In this document: positions 1-11,489 of the stretch, one piece after another
Position numbering within the stretch: position 1 is the stretch's first letter
Layout: each line of letters begins with the position of its first letter
Origin: Armigeres subalbatus
Lineage: Eukaryota > Arthropoda > Insecta > Diptera > Culicidae
DNA length: 64,000 nt
Direction: 5' to 3'
Assembly: GCF_024139115.2 (NCBI RefSeq)
Contig: NC_085139.1
Coordinates: 11,937,533-12,001,532, forward strand
The notes under the pieces: model-generated
The model's database searches: none
What the model was told of the DNA's origin: nothing
What the model saw: the letters and a program-made list of their open reading frames with translations, nothing else
Program-made: the position numbers and the translations under genes

Positions 1-480
1 AATTTTTAAGTCGTCCTAGCAAGTTTTGAGTTTTTAGAAATCGCTTGTTGAGAAATGTGAGAGCATGATTGAAGCAATCTAAATCTTTTCTCTAATCCGA
101 TTCCACCGCGTGCAGCAACCACGAAGTTGCTGGCCTCTATCCGGATCTCTGGTCAATATTGTTTTTGGTATTTTTTTTCGACATTCGCATTAAGTGACCG
201 TCCCTCTGGAGTTTGCCGTATTTTATACGAGATTTATGCGTCTGCGCCACACATTTTTTTCTAATTTCTTATCGAGAATTGTACGTAGCACTTTTCGCTC
301 GAAAACCCAAAAAGCTTTCCGGTCCACCTCTTTTTACATCCTAACGAATCAGAGAAAATTTCATTTCGAATATTCGAGGAAGCCCCTATTCGCAGCAGTA
401 ATACGTCTTTTCATTTCACAGGAAACGGCATTGTCACATGTCATGTGTTCAAAGATAAACAAATTCTTCAACAACTTCCC
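1..480. other. AT-rich stretch, no gene recognised
   Basis: The open frame at 194-493 shows no family motif, has a low-complexity composition and has no recognisable splice context. I see no terminal repeats or microsatellite. It is probably old intergenic or repeat-derived sequence. Confidence 0.4.
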
Positions 481-489
481 CATCAAGCA

Positions 490-1060
490 CTAACACCAAT
501 AGGCCTACCTTTATCTTTACCCGCAACCATGTACTTCGTCTTGGTAGAGTCGATGATTTAGCCTATCTTCGCCTGCTCCCTCTTCATTAGGGCAAAAGCC
601 TCCACTACTGCCCTGTGATCGTTACCAATGTAGTCAATGTCATCCGCAAAGATCAGGAGCATATGCGACCATGTGATGATTGTGCCCTTCTTCTGCACAC
701 CAGATCTCCTAATCACCCCTTCGAGTGCAATATTTACAATAAATTTGAAAGCGCTTCACTCTGCTTCAATCTCTCCACGGTCACAAACGCGGTTGATACG
801 TCGTCTGCAACCCGAATACTTTATTTCGAGCCATCAAGCGTTGCACGTATCATCGTAATCAGCTTTGCCTGAAAACCGTGTTCAGACACTATCTGCCACA
901 GCTAATTTCTTTTCACCGAATCGTACGCTGCTTTGAAATCAATAGACAGATGGTGAGTCTGCAAGTTGTACTCACGAAATTCATAAAGGATCATCTTCAG
1001 GTTAAACATATCATCCGTCGACATCTCATCGGCCTTCACGGCCAGACAGGTAGATTTTGA
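490..1060 (-). mobile_element. RTE-like non-LTR retrotransposon relic, copy A (RT fragment)
   Basis: On the minus strand the sequence encodes a degraded reverse transcriptase core. A DEM(F)-type start region near 1010-1050 is followed by IDFKAAYDSVKRN near 905-945, then an FADDID catalytic motif near 630-650, and it ends in TKYMVAG near 510-530. The same ordered motifs occur in copy B at 9900-10413, so the family assignment is safe. The frame is broken by several stops and indels, and both the endonuclease and the C-terminal region are absent. This is a dead internal fragment, not a gene. RTE is inferred from the full layout of related copy C; the exact clade is not proven. Confidence 0.75.
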
Positions 1061-1109
1061 AACTGGAACGACGAAACTGATTAGACTAGCCAGTTTCTTC
1101 ACCTACTGA

Positions 1110-1815
1110 GGGAGCGCATCTGGTTACAGATTTTTGTTTCACACAGATTATTAGTGGACTCAGAATGCAAGTCAATATAGGGAAAGGGGTGGAAATGATG
1201 ATGCAATCACTCGCCCACTGCAAGCCGAATATACCGGAATTTATTGGAATTGTTGGGTTAAGGTTCGAGAGGCAGAGGTCCGTCTTGGTTAACGAACTTG
1301 GTTCGCTTCTCCTTTTTTTACTTTGTTACAAAAAATTGTTCACAATTGTTGAAAACAAAATGTAAGATATGACGATTGCTTCGGGAATTCCGGTATTTCA
1401 GGAGGACTTCTTGGTGGCTTGGTTCCGGATGATTCGGAGCTTCCCAAGGATAACTTAGTGTCCACCTGGAGTCAGTTAATGGCCCTGGACATTATTTTAC
1501 AACGGATTGTTTATAAGAAAAGGCGCAAATTTCTAGAGCAAACTTTCGTAGTATCAGATAGAGGCCACCTAGGATCGAAGAGTAGTGCATGTGTTGGTTT
1601 TGATGTGACAATGTTAAAACAAACGGTTTATGAAAAGTCACATCTGTTTAGAAGAATTTCTGGAATCGATCATATCTCCGAGTGTCCGGAATCTTGTGGT
1701 GTGCTGGTCACCCGGCGTCAATGAGTGGTCCTTGCATTTATTTAGCACTCACATTGCTAGATAAATTGATTTGAAACAATGAGCTCTGAAAATGTTAATG
1801 AACAATCTTGACTCC
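1110..1815. other. unassigned sequence between two repeats
   Basis: No protein motif or RNA gene was recognised here. The open frames at 1165-1365 and 1419-1724 have no family similarity I can name. The stretch around 1395-1460 (phrases such as ggttccggatgattcgga) faintly resembles the 151-bp unit that starts at 1820, so the tandem array may once have reached further left. Confidence 0.3.
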
Positions 1816-1819
1816 TCAG

Positions 1820-2300
1820 GGAACCTATTCCGGAATTGGAGATCCGAGGTGAACTTGTTTGATGAACCTAAATAGATCAGAAATAAACGCTTGAGACAAT
1901 TTCAAGAAGTTTGACACCCATATTGTTGGGGTTCCAATGAGAATTATTTTTGGCCAATCCCGGCTCCCAGGGAATTTGTTCCAGAATGGGCACTCCTGAG
2001 TCAACTTGTCTGGTGAGCCAAGGATCATTAAGGACATACGCAATAGTTAATTTCATGAAGTTTGATACCCATATTGTTGATGTTCCATTGAACAATGTCA
2101 TGGCCACCTATGACCCCTCGAGGAACATGTTCTGGAATGGCCAATCGAAAATCTGCACTTCTGATGGACTCAAATTGATAAGAATCAATCTACTGATGAA
2201 ATTTCTAGAAGTTTGATACCCGTATAGCTGATTAGCTATCGAAATCCACGATCAGTATCATTTATGCAGGACATGTTTGGAAATCCGGATTTTCCAGGAA
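1820..2300. repeat. diverged tandem repeat, 151-bp period, about 3 units
   Basis: Two separate anchors recur at the same spacing. The phrase ggaayntgttc/attc starts at 1820, 1971, 2122 and 2269 (spacings 151, 151, 147). The phrase gaagtttgayaccc starts at 1906, 2057 and 2208 (spacings 151, 151). Units are diverged between anchors but keep their length, so this is an old tandem array rather than dispersed copies. Open frames across it on both strands are by-products of the repeat. Confidence 0.8.
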
Positions 2301-3600
2301 TTTAATTGAACGGATCGGTTCATCCTTGTAACATCTTCATAGAAGAGAAAATTCTGAATCGAATAAGCCCAAAATTGTTGAAATCGATTGTAAATTTCCA
2401 GAGATATAAGCATTTTAGTTTCGTGGGTAACCGGGTACCCTGCCGGCCTGTTAAGGGTGTTTTTTTTGCCGGTCATACAACGGTTAAACTGCATGGTCTA
2501 GTTTTGAGATTGTCAATCTACTTTTCCTCGTAGTGAACACTGGCAGTTGAAAATTAAAACATAGAACATGTAAACATTTCGGTAACTCCACCTTTCACTT
2601 CCCCATTCCCTCTTTCTCCAATCAAGGAGCTTATGAGAGTTACGCTGGTTAATTAATGTGAATTTATGGAGAAGCCCCAACCGAATTAACCAAGCGCATA
2701 ATTCAAGTGAACTAATTAATTAACCATCCTGAAAAGTAACCCGAGTGGTCACCAGTAGGACGTTATCAATCTGATAAATTAATCAAATCAATCTACGACC
2801 GAAAGCATCAAAATCTGGAATGCGAGTGAATATCAAGATGAGACAACACAAGTGGAATTTGATTTTCAAATTTCTAGAACAAAGCTTACTATTTTATCAG
2901 TTTTTCTTAAACAGGAGACAATTTCGATCTTATTTCTGGAAGAAAATCAATACCGTCAAAAATTTACATGGGACTTTTATGCGAATCCTGGCAGTGTAGC
3001 CACTTCTACAACCTCGTGCATCTTGAGTCTCACTGAGTACATATATTTTGTTTTTAATACGGCAAAATTAGATTATGTCTGTTATGGCAGTGTTTCAACT
3101 TGCCCCGGTATGTGGGGTAAGTTGAAACAATGCATATAAAAAAAGAATTTCAGTATACCAAATATTTATAAAAATGTTTGGTAAGGTTGTTTAATTTTTA
3201 TGCATAATCTTTGGCCCGAACTAGCAAACACCGCAAACGGATTCAATATTTAGCAAATGGTGATTTTTTTACAGCACTTCAAAGTTCAACTTTGAAAAAA
3301 CCGTTTCAACTTGCCCCGGTGTACCTTACAGGGGATGTCCAAAATAACTGGGATATGCAAATTTCTGGCATAATTAGATGTGTTGTAACTATGTCAATTA
3401 TTATCCGATTTTGACAATTCAGGGATGCCTGAACTAGTTCCACCATATGGTCATGAAACCGACAATGGCCATCGGATATCGGTGATATTCTGGGTTTTTG
3501 AAGGTAGGTTCAGAACCGTAACTTTGTGGTGGGTATTAGGATAAGTTGTGTTTAAAAACAGAATAATATTAGTGAACACAAATAAAGCAGAGCTCTTTCT
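2300..3600. other. AT-rich intergenic stretch with MITE-like debris
   Basis: No gene was recognised. The notable content is a hairpin at 3091-3129 and another copy of its left arm at 3303-3320 (gtttcaacttgccccggt). The sequence next to the BEL element end (3420-3600) might contain its 3' LTR, but I could not identify LTR ends. Confidence 0.4.
3091..3129. repeat. 39-bp hairpin built on TTTCAACTTGCCCC
   Basis: The left arm tgtttcaacttgcccc (3091-3106) pairs with ggggtaagttgaaaca (3114-3129) except for one G-T pair, around a 7-nt loop. The left arm recurs at 3303-3320 followed by gtacctta. This looks like the terminal sequence of a foldback element present more than once. Confidence 0.6.
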
Positions 3601-3610
3601 GATTGGAATC

Positions 3611-6127
3611 TTATGTTGAAATTCGAAATCGGGCCAGAATCAAGTGAGATGCCACCCATCCGTCGTGATGACAATTTTTTCCCATAGCGGCAGACTTCAG
3701 CTCATTTGGTACGAAAGGGTTGCCAGTAGGAACATCCCCCTCCCCGTAAAGATGGTCATCATCCTCAGCTTTACCGTTCTGCTTTACCTCTAGTAGGGCC
3801 AACTTGGAAACTGGCCTCCGGAAAATTCCGTCGCACTTCTGAACCGTCACTTGCCTTATTCTGCCATCTTTCCCAGGGTTTACCTCTAATACCTTACCCC
3901 GAGACCATCCGTTACGCTTCGTTGCGTCGATTACCACGACTAGGTCACCAAGTTGCACTGGTTTTGATTCGCCGAACCACTTTGTTCTTCTGGTCAAGGT
4001 GGGCAGATATTCTTTGACCCAACGTCGCCAGAAGTGGTCGATGTTATACTGCATCAAGTGCCATGTATTACGAGTTGCTTTTCTAGGATCTGTTGATTCC
4101 ATTACTGGTTGTTTTATGCCACTAGATGATCCCATTAAAAAATGGTTCGGGGTGAGAGCCTCCTGCTCTTCCGAGTCCAGGGGCAAATAAGTCAATGGTC
4201 GCGTGTTAACGATTGATTCCGCCTCAACTGCTGTGGTGTGCAATGTGTCGTCGTCTAATTTTCGCTCTTGCGGCAGACTCATCATGGCAACTTTGATAGA
4301 TCGAACTAAACGCTCCCATGAGCCTCCCATATGCGGTGCATATGGTGGAATAAATATCCACTTTGTACTTGCGTTGGTAAACGTAGTAGCTGCCTTTTCG
4401 TAAATGCACGCCATCTGCTCCTTTAAAACACGACCAGCTCCAACAAAATTTCTTCCATTATCCGAGTAGATCTCGACTGGTGCACCTCTTCGAGCAATAA
4501 ACCTTCGAATGGAAGAAATGCAACAATGCGTAGATAAGTCGAACGCTACCTCCACGTGCACGGCACGCACCGTAAGACACGTGAATAGCGCGATCCATCT
4601 TTTTGCGTTTGATCGACCGACCTTGACCGTGACAGGTCCGAAATAGTCCAACCCAACATAACTAAACGGTCTAGTGAAAGGTGACAATCTCGTTAATAAG
4701 GGTTCCGTTGTTAGAATTTCCCCAACACGGCAGGCAACAAATTGGCGATATCTCCGGTGCTCGGAGCGAATCCAAGCCAGTACTGTATTTGAATCTGTCC
4801 AAAAGTGTCTTCGAATAATGGGAACCGTGTGACTTTCCGCAACAGATGATATAAGACGAGTCCCAAGAACCGCCGCCATCAATTCAAGCCGTGGAATCGA
4901 CACATACTTTAGAGGAGCCACTTTGGTTTTTGCTGTTACTAAAGCACACTCGACAGTCCCTTTCTGATCGATGACTCGGAAATACACTACAGCAGAATAC
5001 GCCGCCTCACTTGCGTCGACAAAAACATGGGCCTGTAATGACCTGTAGCATTCTATATTTGCATTCCGGAAGTAACATCTGGGTATTTGAACGTCGGTAA
5101 CATGATCGAATAACCTCGTCCATTTTTTCCATCTGCCAAAGATGTTGTCGTTCACGCGTTCGTCCCATTTAATACCGGTGCGCCAAACATCCTGCATCAG
5201 AATTTTTCCGTGGACCAGGAAGGAAGATAAAAGTCCCAGGGGATCGAAGAGGCTCATGATACATTTGAGCATCTGTCGTTTCGTCGGCCTAGCAGCGGTT
5301 TCAATAAGCAATTTAATTTCATCGCTGAAGGTAGCAGAAAAACTTAACCAGTCGTTCTCAGGGTCCCACAACATTCCCAAAACGCGTTCTGTGTTTTTAC
5401 TACCACCAGGAAGAAGTTGTTTAGTCGTTACTTCCATTTTTTCTCCCAGGTGCTCCAGTACTGCCTTTCTATTGGATGACCAATTACGAATGTTGAATCC
5501 ACCCTTTGAGTGAATCAATCTAACTTCCGATGAGACTGCCTTCGCCTCATCGACGGTCTCGAAGCTGTCGAGATAATCGTCTACATAATGACTATTTACG
5601 ATTGCGTCAACAGCTCTCGGGAATTTCTCTTGAAACTCCATGGCATTACGGTTCTTGATGAACTGTGCGGAGGAAGGCGAACTAGTGGCTCCGAATGTTG
5701 CAACAGCCATAACAAAAATCTGGGGTTCTTCTGTACGCTTCTCTCGCCACAAGAATCGCTGAGAATTTCTGTCGGACTCGATGATGCACAACTGGTGGAA
5801 CAGTTCTGCGACTGCGACAGGAAATTGTCGGAACCGAAATAAAACAGAAGGCAACGGCGTTAATAAATCAGGACCCGACAGAAGTAGTGAGTTCAGCGAG
5901 ATACCATCTACTTTAGCGGCCGCATCCCACACCAGCCGCACCTTTCCTGGTTTTTTGGGATTGACCACTGCGCCCAACGGCAGGTACCAGGTGCGTTTGA
6001 TGTCGGCACCTTCCAGCTCGTTTCCATTTACGCGATAGGCATACCCTTTTACTTGGTATTCCTGTATCTGCTGATGAATGCTTTCTTTCAACGCTTCATC
6101 TCGCTCCATACGTCTTTCCAAGGCCAT
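3611..6127 (-). pseudogene. BEL/Pao pol fragment: RT, RNase H, integrase
   Basis: This is an open frame of 838 codons. Residues about 45-330 are a BEL/Pao reverse transcriptase with RLVWDAAAK near 64-72 and the YVDD catalytic motif at 181-184. RNase H follows, with VFVDAS (D371), LELMAA (E415) and TDS (D445). The integrase core has LDYFGP (D494), SDNG (D556) and GGSWE (E605), and residues about 690-790 match the C-terminal domain found after insect BEL integrases. Two defects are visible. At about residue 475 (near 4705) the RNase H end is joined directly to the integrase core, so the integrase zinc-binding region is gone while the frame stays open. Near residue 106, the RT motif A position that normally carries the first catalytic Asp reads VAVAELFHQ and lacks it. 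The product could not be an active polyprotein. Confidence 0.85.
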
Positions 6128-6540
6128 CCAATCGTCGTTTCTTCCATAATTCTTCGAGCCCTTGCATCATCCCTCGACTCCAGTTTATCAACCGATGCAA
6201 CTTCACAGTGATCGGAATTGAAGTACTCCTTCATCAAACGTAATGTTTGTGTCGGAAGGATGAGACATTCTACGGCTCGAGCATTTTCTAAACGATAGTG
6301 TTTCTGTCGACCAAGTCCTGAAACTTCTAGTGATACCAATTGCGATTTATTCTCAGCGCGTGTCATGTTCGCCGTCCACGTAAGGCATAGTGGCATGTTT
6401 GGGCCTTTGATTTCCAACTGCTCAGCTAGGTTTTGTTCAATCAAGGTACCGGAGGACCCTTCATCTAGAAAGGCGAACACGTTAATTGACTTCGATGTTC
6501 CGTGAAGAGTGACGGGAATGATCCGAAAAAGAATAGACTG
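6100..6540 (-). pseudogene. BEL/Pao aspartic protease relic
   Basis: The minus frame contains FAFLDEGSSGTLIEQ (about 6480-6436), the retropepsin-like signature of BEL/Pao proteases (DUF1758 type), followed by a conserved LxLP(T/V)QT segment near 6270. The sequence then jumps to the segment just before RT (ARRIMEETT near 6155), so roughly a hundred residues of the usual linker are missing. It overlaps the pol frame in another register at 6100-6127, which means the junction also shifts the frame. Upstream codons in the same frame (ILFRIIPVTLHG, near 6530) show that the domain began before the first Met. Confidence 0.75.
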
Positions 6541-6582
6541 CCCGCAATGATGATTAGCGCGATTCTCTGCAGACGTAGAATT

Positions 6583-7198
6583 TTTGTTTTATTAACGTCC
6601 GAAGGCTTAGAGTGCAGTAGAGGGTGATGGCGGAACTGGCATCCGTTAATTCCACATTGGGTGGAACTTCTGCAAACTCTACGACCATGAAAGTTCAAGC
6701 AGCTTCTACACAGTTTTAGTGTTTGTACATTTCTCCAGCGCTCTTCGACACTGCTTTCCTTGAATCTACTACAGTCTGTTATGCGATGCCCATCTTCTCC
6801 ACACAGCTGACATGATTTCACGAAATCTCTATTCGCCACTTTCTCAGGTGCATCAATCTCCGCATGTGCGTAAAGATATCCAATAGACGACCACCTTACT
6901 TACAGATTCCACCACAGAAGACATGAAATCACTGAATGTATGCAGATCCGCCACTGGTGTATAGAGCAAGTGTTGGGCCCACTGTAGTTTCACATTGGCA
7001 GGCAACTTATCCACCATTTCCTGTAGAAGGACTGGGTTGGAGAGATGAGCATGTTGTCCAGCGGCGATGAGATGGTGTGTAAGATTGCACACAGTCATTC
7101 CAAAATCGATCAATGTTTCCAGCTTGTCACTTCTTGGCGTCGGGCAATCCCGTACATTTCGAATAAGCTTGTTTATTATTACTTCAGGACGTCCATAG
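6583..7198 (-). pseudogene. BEL/Pao gag, C-terminal half with zinc knuckles
   Basis: Minus-strand codons at 7198-6900 give a DUF1759-type gag segment (YGRPEVIINKL, LETLIDFGMTV, LPANVKLQWAQH). After a frame change near 6850 there is a cysteine/histidine-rich stretch, CQLCGEDGHRITDC followed by CRSCLNFHGRRVC and a CQFRHHPLLH end, typical of the insect BEL nucleocapsid region. Another shift occurs near 6583 in an A-rich run, after which the protease frame continues. It belongs with the gag N-terminus at 8405-9690, from which it is separated by the 7199-8404 insertion. Confidence 0.8.
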
Positions 7199-7732
7199 CC
7201 CAAGTAGCACACGCAACATCTTCCAAAAATCACCTTGTTTCTATTCAGTTTCATTAAAGGCATTGGAAAAACATCAAAGCACGAAAAAGTTGCATCAAGA
7301 TGTCAAAAACGTTCAAGTTGTGAAATTCACTGTTTCATTAACATTGCAATGCAGTATGTGTTTGACATTTGGAAACAAACAACCAAAGAATACTGCACTT
7401 TATGTTGCAAACACGAAACAAAATCATCAGGTTGCATATTTCTTGCCATGTAACTTCAATGCGTCTTTCAAAATTTATTTGTTTGTTTAAATTAAGTTGC
7501 AGATAAGTTTAGTGTGGCTTCATCTTTAATTTAGCATCGTTCAACGTTTTGACAACTCAAATTTTTTTTTCCGGTGATGGTGTAACAGAAAACCCGAGTA
7601 CAAAATTTCATAATCGTATGGCTTTTATGGAGAGTCAACATGTAGTCCCTTCGAAGTGTTGTATGCTGCTGTGATAGAGTTTAAAGACTATCAATCACAA
7701 GATCCATGAAACGAATCCAGTTTTTTATTTTT

Positions 7733-8173
<441 letters not shown>

Positions 8174-8404
8174 TCCATCACTGCTAGGTGGATTAATCTG
8201 GGTTTATTTAATTTTTTCCGCTGTAGTAATTTGCAACATTATTGCATTTTTACTGCAATCGAAGGATGTTTCCGTAGGCTCCACCTCTTGCGCTTTTTAG
8301 ATTGCAGGAGAGTTATATTTCATGACACATACGCAAAGATTCTTTTTTCGAATAGTTGCAACGCAGTGAAATGTTCAAAAGTGAAACAAGTTGTTCTTCT
8401 TGGG

Positions 8405-9690
8405 AGAGAATCTTCAGTGTTTTAATGACGTCCGGGAACCGATTCAGGAGCCAGCAAATAAAATCGCACTGATTTAAGCGCGTTGCCTTTTAAGCAACGT
8501 TGTAAGCGGGCCAAGTTCTCCGTGTTGTTGTAACCGCAGGCTGAAGTGGAATTGTTGAAACTGTTTATAAAAATCGGCCACTCTTCGGGGTCGCCAAAGA
8601 AATCCGGCAGATCGCGGGGCATAACTTGCCTCGCAGCCAATTGCTCCGGAGATGGACGCTGTAGTTGAGCTAATACAGGTTCCCCAGTGGACAGACCTCG
8701 TTGTCCGAATGCGGTTGCGTATAATCGTGGAACGGTGTTGGAATGCTGTTGATTGATAGGTTGCTGTTCGTTAACGATGTTAGCTGCTGGCGCTACTGGC
8801 TCGAAAGTCAGATTGCGAGGTCGGTCATTATAGATTGGGTGTGCTCCGACTCTATCGGCAGCATGACGGTCGCGAACACGTTGGGGTGATTTCGCGTTTC
8901 TTACATTGGTTGGATTGGTTTTGGGAATCGCTCCTTTATTTTTTTCCTTCAACTTCGAAAGAGTTTTGCGTGCATCACTAGACTTGTTACGATCCTCCAA
9001 CTGTAACTGACATTTCTGTAGCTGGGCCTGTAACTCGAATAGTTGTTGTGAAGTGGGTTGTGATTGCCCTTGACACTTCTGGAGCTGCTGTTGTAGTAAT
9101 TGAAAGGTATGCCTGATCCCATCTGTTTGTGTTGACGGTGCATCTTGTTGGGAAATATATCCTCCAACAGCGCCTTCCTCGTCACTGGCAGTTTGTGCAA
9201 TTGGGACATCGACGTAGGCAGAAGCATCCAGCCTCTTTGAGTGATTTACTGGTGTATTTAGTTTTCCTATCGTTTGCTTCTCCACCCACTCCGAAACTTG
9301 CCGCGTACGTTCTTTAGGATCGACCTCGTTGCAACGGCTACGGACACTGCGATTATCCTCTTCTTCTTCCAGCATAGAGGCTTCTAATAACTGATGATTT
9401 TTCTCCATAAATTTCCTCTCCAGTTCAAGTTCGTTTTGTTTCTTCTCTAGCTCCTTACGTTCAGCGAGTAGCTGCAGGCTAAGTTCCAGGCGAAAAGGTA
9501 CCTCGTTGGCAGCCGGTATCGGAAGACATTTTGGGCAAACCCAATCATGGTCCGTAATGGAGTCGGACACACCGGCACAGGAATAGTGCCACCAACTGTC
9601 GCACTTATCGCAGGCAACGAAATTATCCACCGAATCAGGCCGATCGCATGCACAGCAACTGTAGCTCCTACGCGGATCGGGTTGTCTCAT
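8405..9690 (-). pseudogene. BEL/Pao gag, N-terminal half with PHD-like finger
   Basis: The frame starts at ATG 9690. Residues about 12-56 form a C4HC3 PHD-like finger (CCACDRPD, CDKCDSWWHYSC, WVCPKC), as seen at the start of several mosquito BEL gag proteins. Residues about 65-115 are a Glu/Lys/Leu-rich predicted coiled coil (LLAERKELEKKQNELELERK), and a Gln-rich stretch follows (about 195-235). The end matches the DUF1759 entry (LPDFFGDPEEWPIF, LARLQRCLKG). The frame leaves register near 8440 and the gene is cut by the insertion at 8404. Its job in an active element would be capsid/nucleic-acid packaging. The start is chosen because the finger begins directly after it. Confidence 0.8.
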
Positions 9691-9904
9691 TCCTCACGTT
9701 GCACTTACTTACTTGATGGGCTACAGCTCTTCGATGAACCTACACCGAATGGTGTATCCTTCTCCACTGGACTCGATCCAAATACCGTTCTCCTTCTCCA
9801 TATCCCACGTCGCTAATGTTCCAAGATACACAAATTCTTCTACCACTTCAAAATTTTTACCATCCAGCACCATTTCCCTACCACCACCACTAATGAAGCC
9901 ACGT

Positions 9905-11190
9905 TAATTGCCAGCGACCATGTACTTCGTTTTGCTGGTATTGATCGTGAGTCCAATCCTCGCTGTCTCCATCTTAAAAGGCACAAAAGCCTCTTCCATG
10001 GTACGGTGACCAATCCCGATAATATCGATATCGTCCGCAAATCCTATGAGCATATGCGATCTTGTGATAATGGTACCGCTTCTTTGCACACCCGCTCTCC
10101 TAATCACTCTCTCGAGCGGTATATTGCACAGTAGATTCGAGAGTGCATCACCCTGCTTTAATCCATTTAAGGTAACAAATGACGTCGATATTTCATCCGC
10201 AACCCTTACACTTGATTTCAATCCGTCCAGCGTCATACGAATCAGCCGTATCAGTTTCGCCGGAAAATCATATTCAAGCATAATTTTCCATAATTCATTC
10301 CGTTTCACTGTATTGTACGCCGCCTTGAAATCAATAAACAGATGATGTGTCTGCAATTTGTACTCCCGGAATTTATCAAGGATTTGTCTCAGGGTAAACA
10401 TTTCATCCGTCATTGATCGCCCCTCACGAAAACATGCTTAGTATTCGCCGACGAAGGACTCTTCAAGCGGTCTCAATATGTTAAGGAGGGTTATTCCTCG
10501 GTAATTGGCACACTCCAGTCTGTGCCCTTTCTTAAAGAGAGGGCAAATGAGGCTGTCCAACCAACTAGCAGGCATTTCCTTGTCTTCCCATATTTTTAAC
10601 ATAATATGGTGCAGAATTTCATAAAGCTGCTCACTGCCATGTTTGAGAAGTTCAGCCGGAAGCCCCGCAGTCTTATTGTTTTTCAGCTCTTTACAAGCTA
10701 TTTTAAACTCATCTAATGTAGGTGACTCCACAGTTTGTTCATCGTCGCCGATGCATCGTCACTTCTACCATTGAACAAAGTCTTGAAGTGTTGCTTGCAC
10801 CTGGTACCCACTTCGGTTTTATCTGTCAGCAAATTCCCTTCTTGGTCGTTGCACATGACGGGAGATGGCGCTGTCTTTCTCCGCACGCCATTGACAGACT
10901 CATAAAACCTCCGCATATCATTCTGCTTCATTTTTTCCTGCGCCTCGTTAATCACTTGTTCTTCATACTCTTGCTTCTTCATGCGGTGGGTTATTTTTTC
11001 GGTTGCTCTTGTTTCCTTGTACCGATCTCTATTCGATCGGGTACCCGACACCAACATGCGGGTTCTGGCAACGTTCTTCCCGTCTGTCACTCTCTGACAC
11101 TCCATATCGAACCAACCCGTCCTAGGTCGCCTCTGTGCAGTGCATACCACTTCTCGTGCTGTTTTGCTCCATGGATCGACTCCCATAGAC
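9905..11190 (-). pseudogene. RTE-like reverse transcriptase, copy B
   Basis: Three open segments follow each other on the minus strand. 11186-10713 is the pre-RT linker. 10731-10438 carries KNNKTAGLPAELLKHG and LFKKGHRLECANYRGITLLN, the RT fingers. 10413-9904 carries FIDFKAAYNTVKRNELW, LNGLKQGDALSNLL and the catalytic GFADDID, ending in TKYMVAG. Frame or stop breaks lie near 10720 and 10425, and a GL(R)QGD loop residue is changed to LKQGD. In an active element this domain would perform target-primed reverse transcription. The copy is inactive. Confidence 0.8.
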
Positions 11191-11489
11191 TCCCGCTCAA
11201 AAGCTCAAAATAATTTTCTTATCTCCCGTTGATGTTGTCGCTAACTTTGATTGCACTTATCCGTTTGTCGAGCTTCTGGCGGTACTCAGCCGATACTCCT
11301 TTCGCCGACAATCGCTGGATGTTGTAACGCATCGTTCGCTGGGATCTTTTGTTCGATACAATTCACTACAGTGATCGAAATTTACTGACAACGATGTAGT
11401 GATCAGATTGAATGTTCAGACCTCTGAATGTCCGTACATCGATAACATCCGAGAAATGGCGCCCATCCACTTGGTCTATATGGTTGCAA

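Noticed and set aside
2500..3600. 3' LTR of the BEL element
   Set aside because: No matching sequence was found on the far side of gag, so LTR borders cannot be supported.
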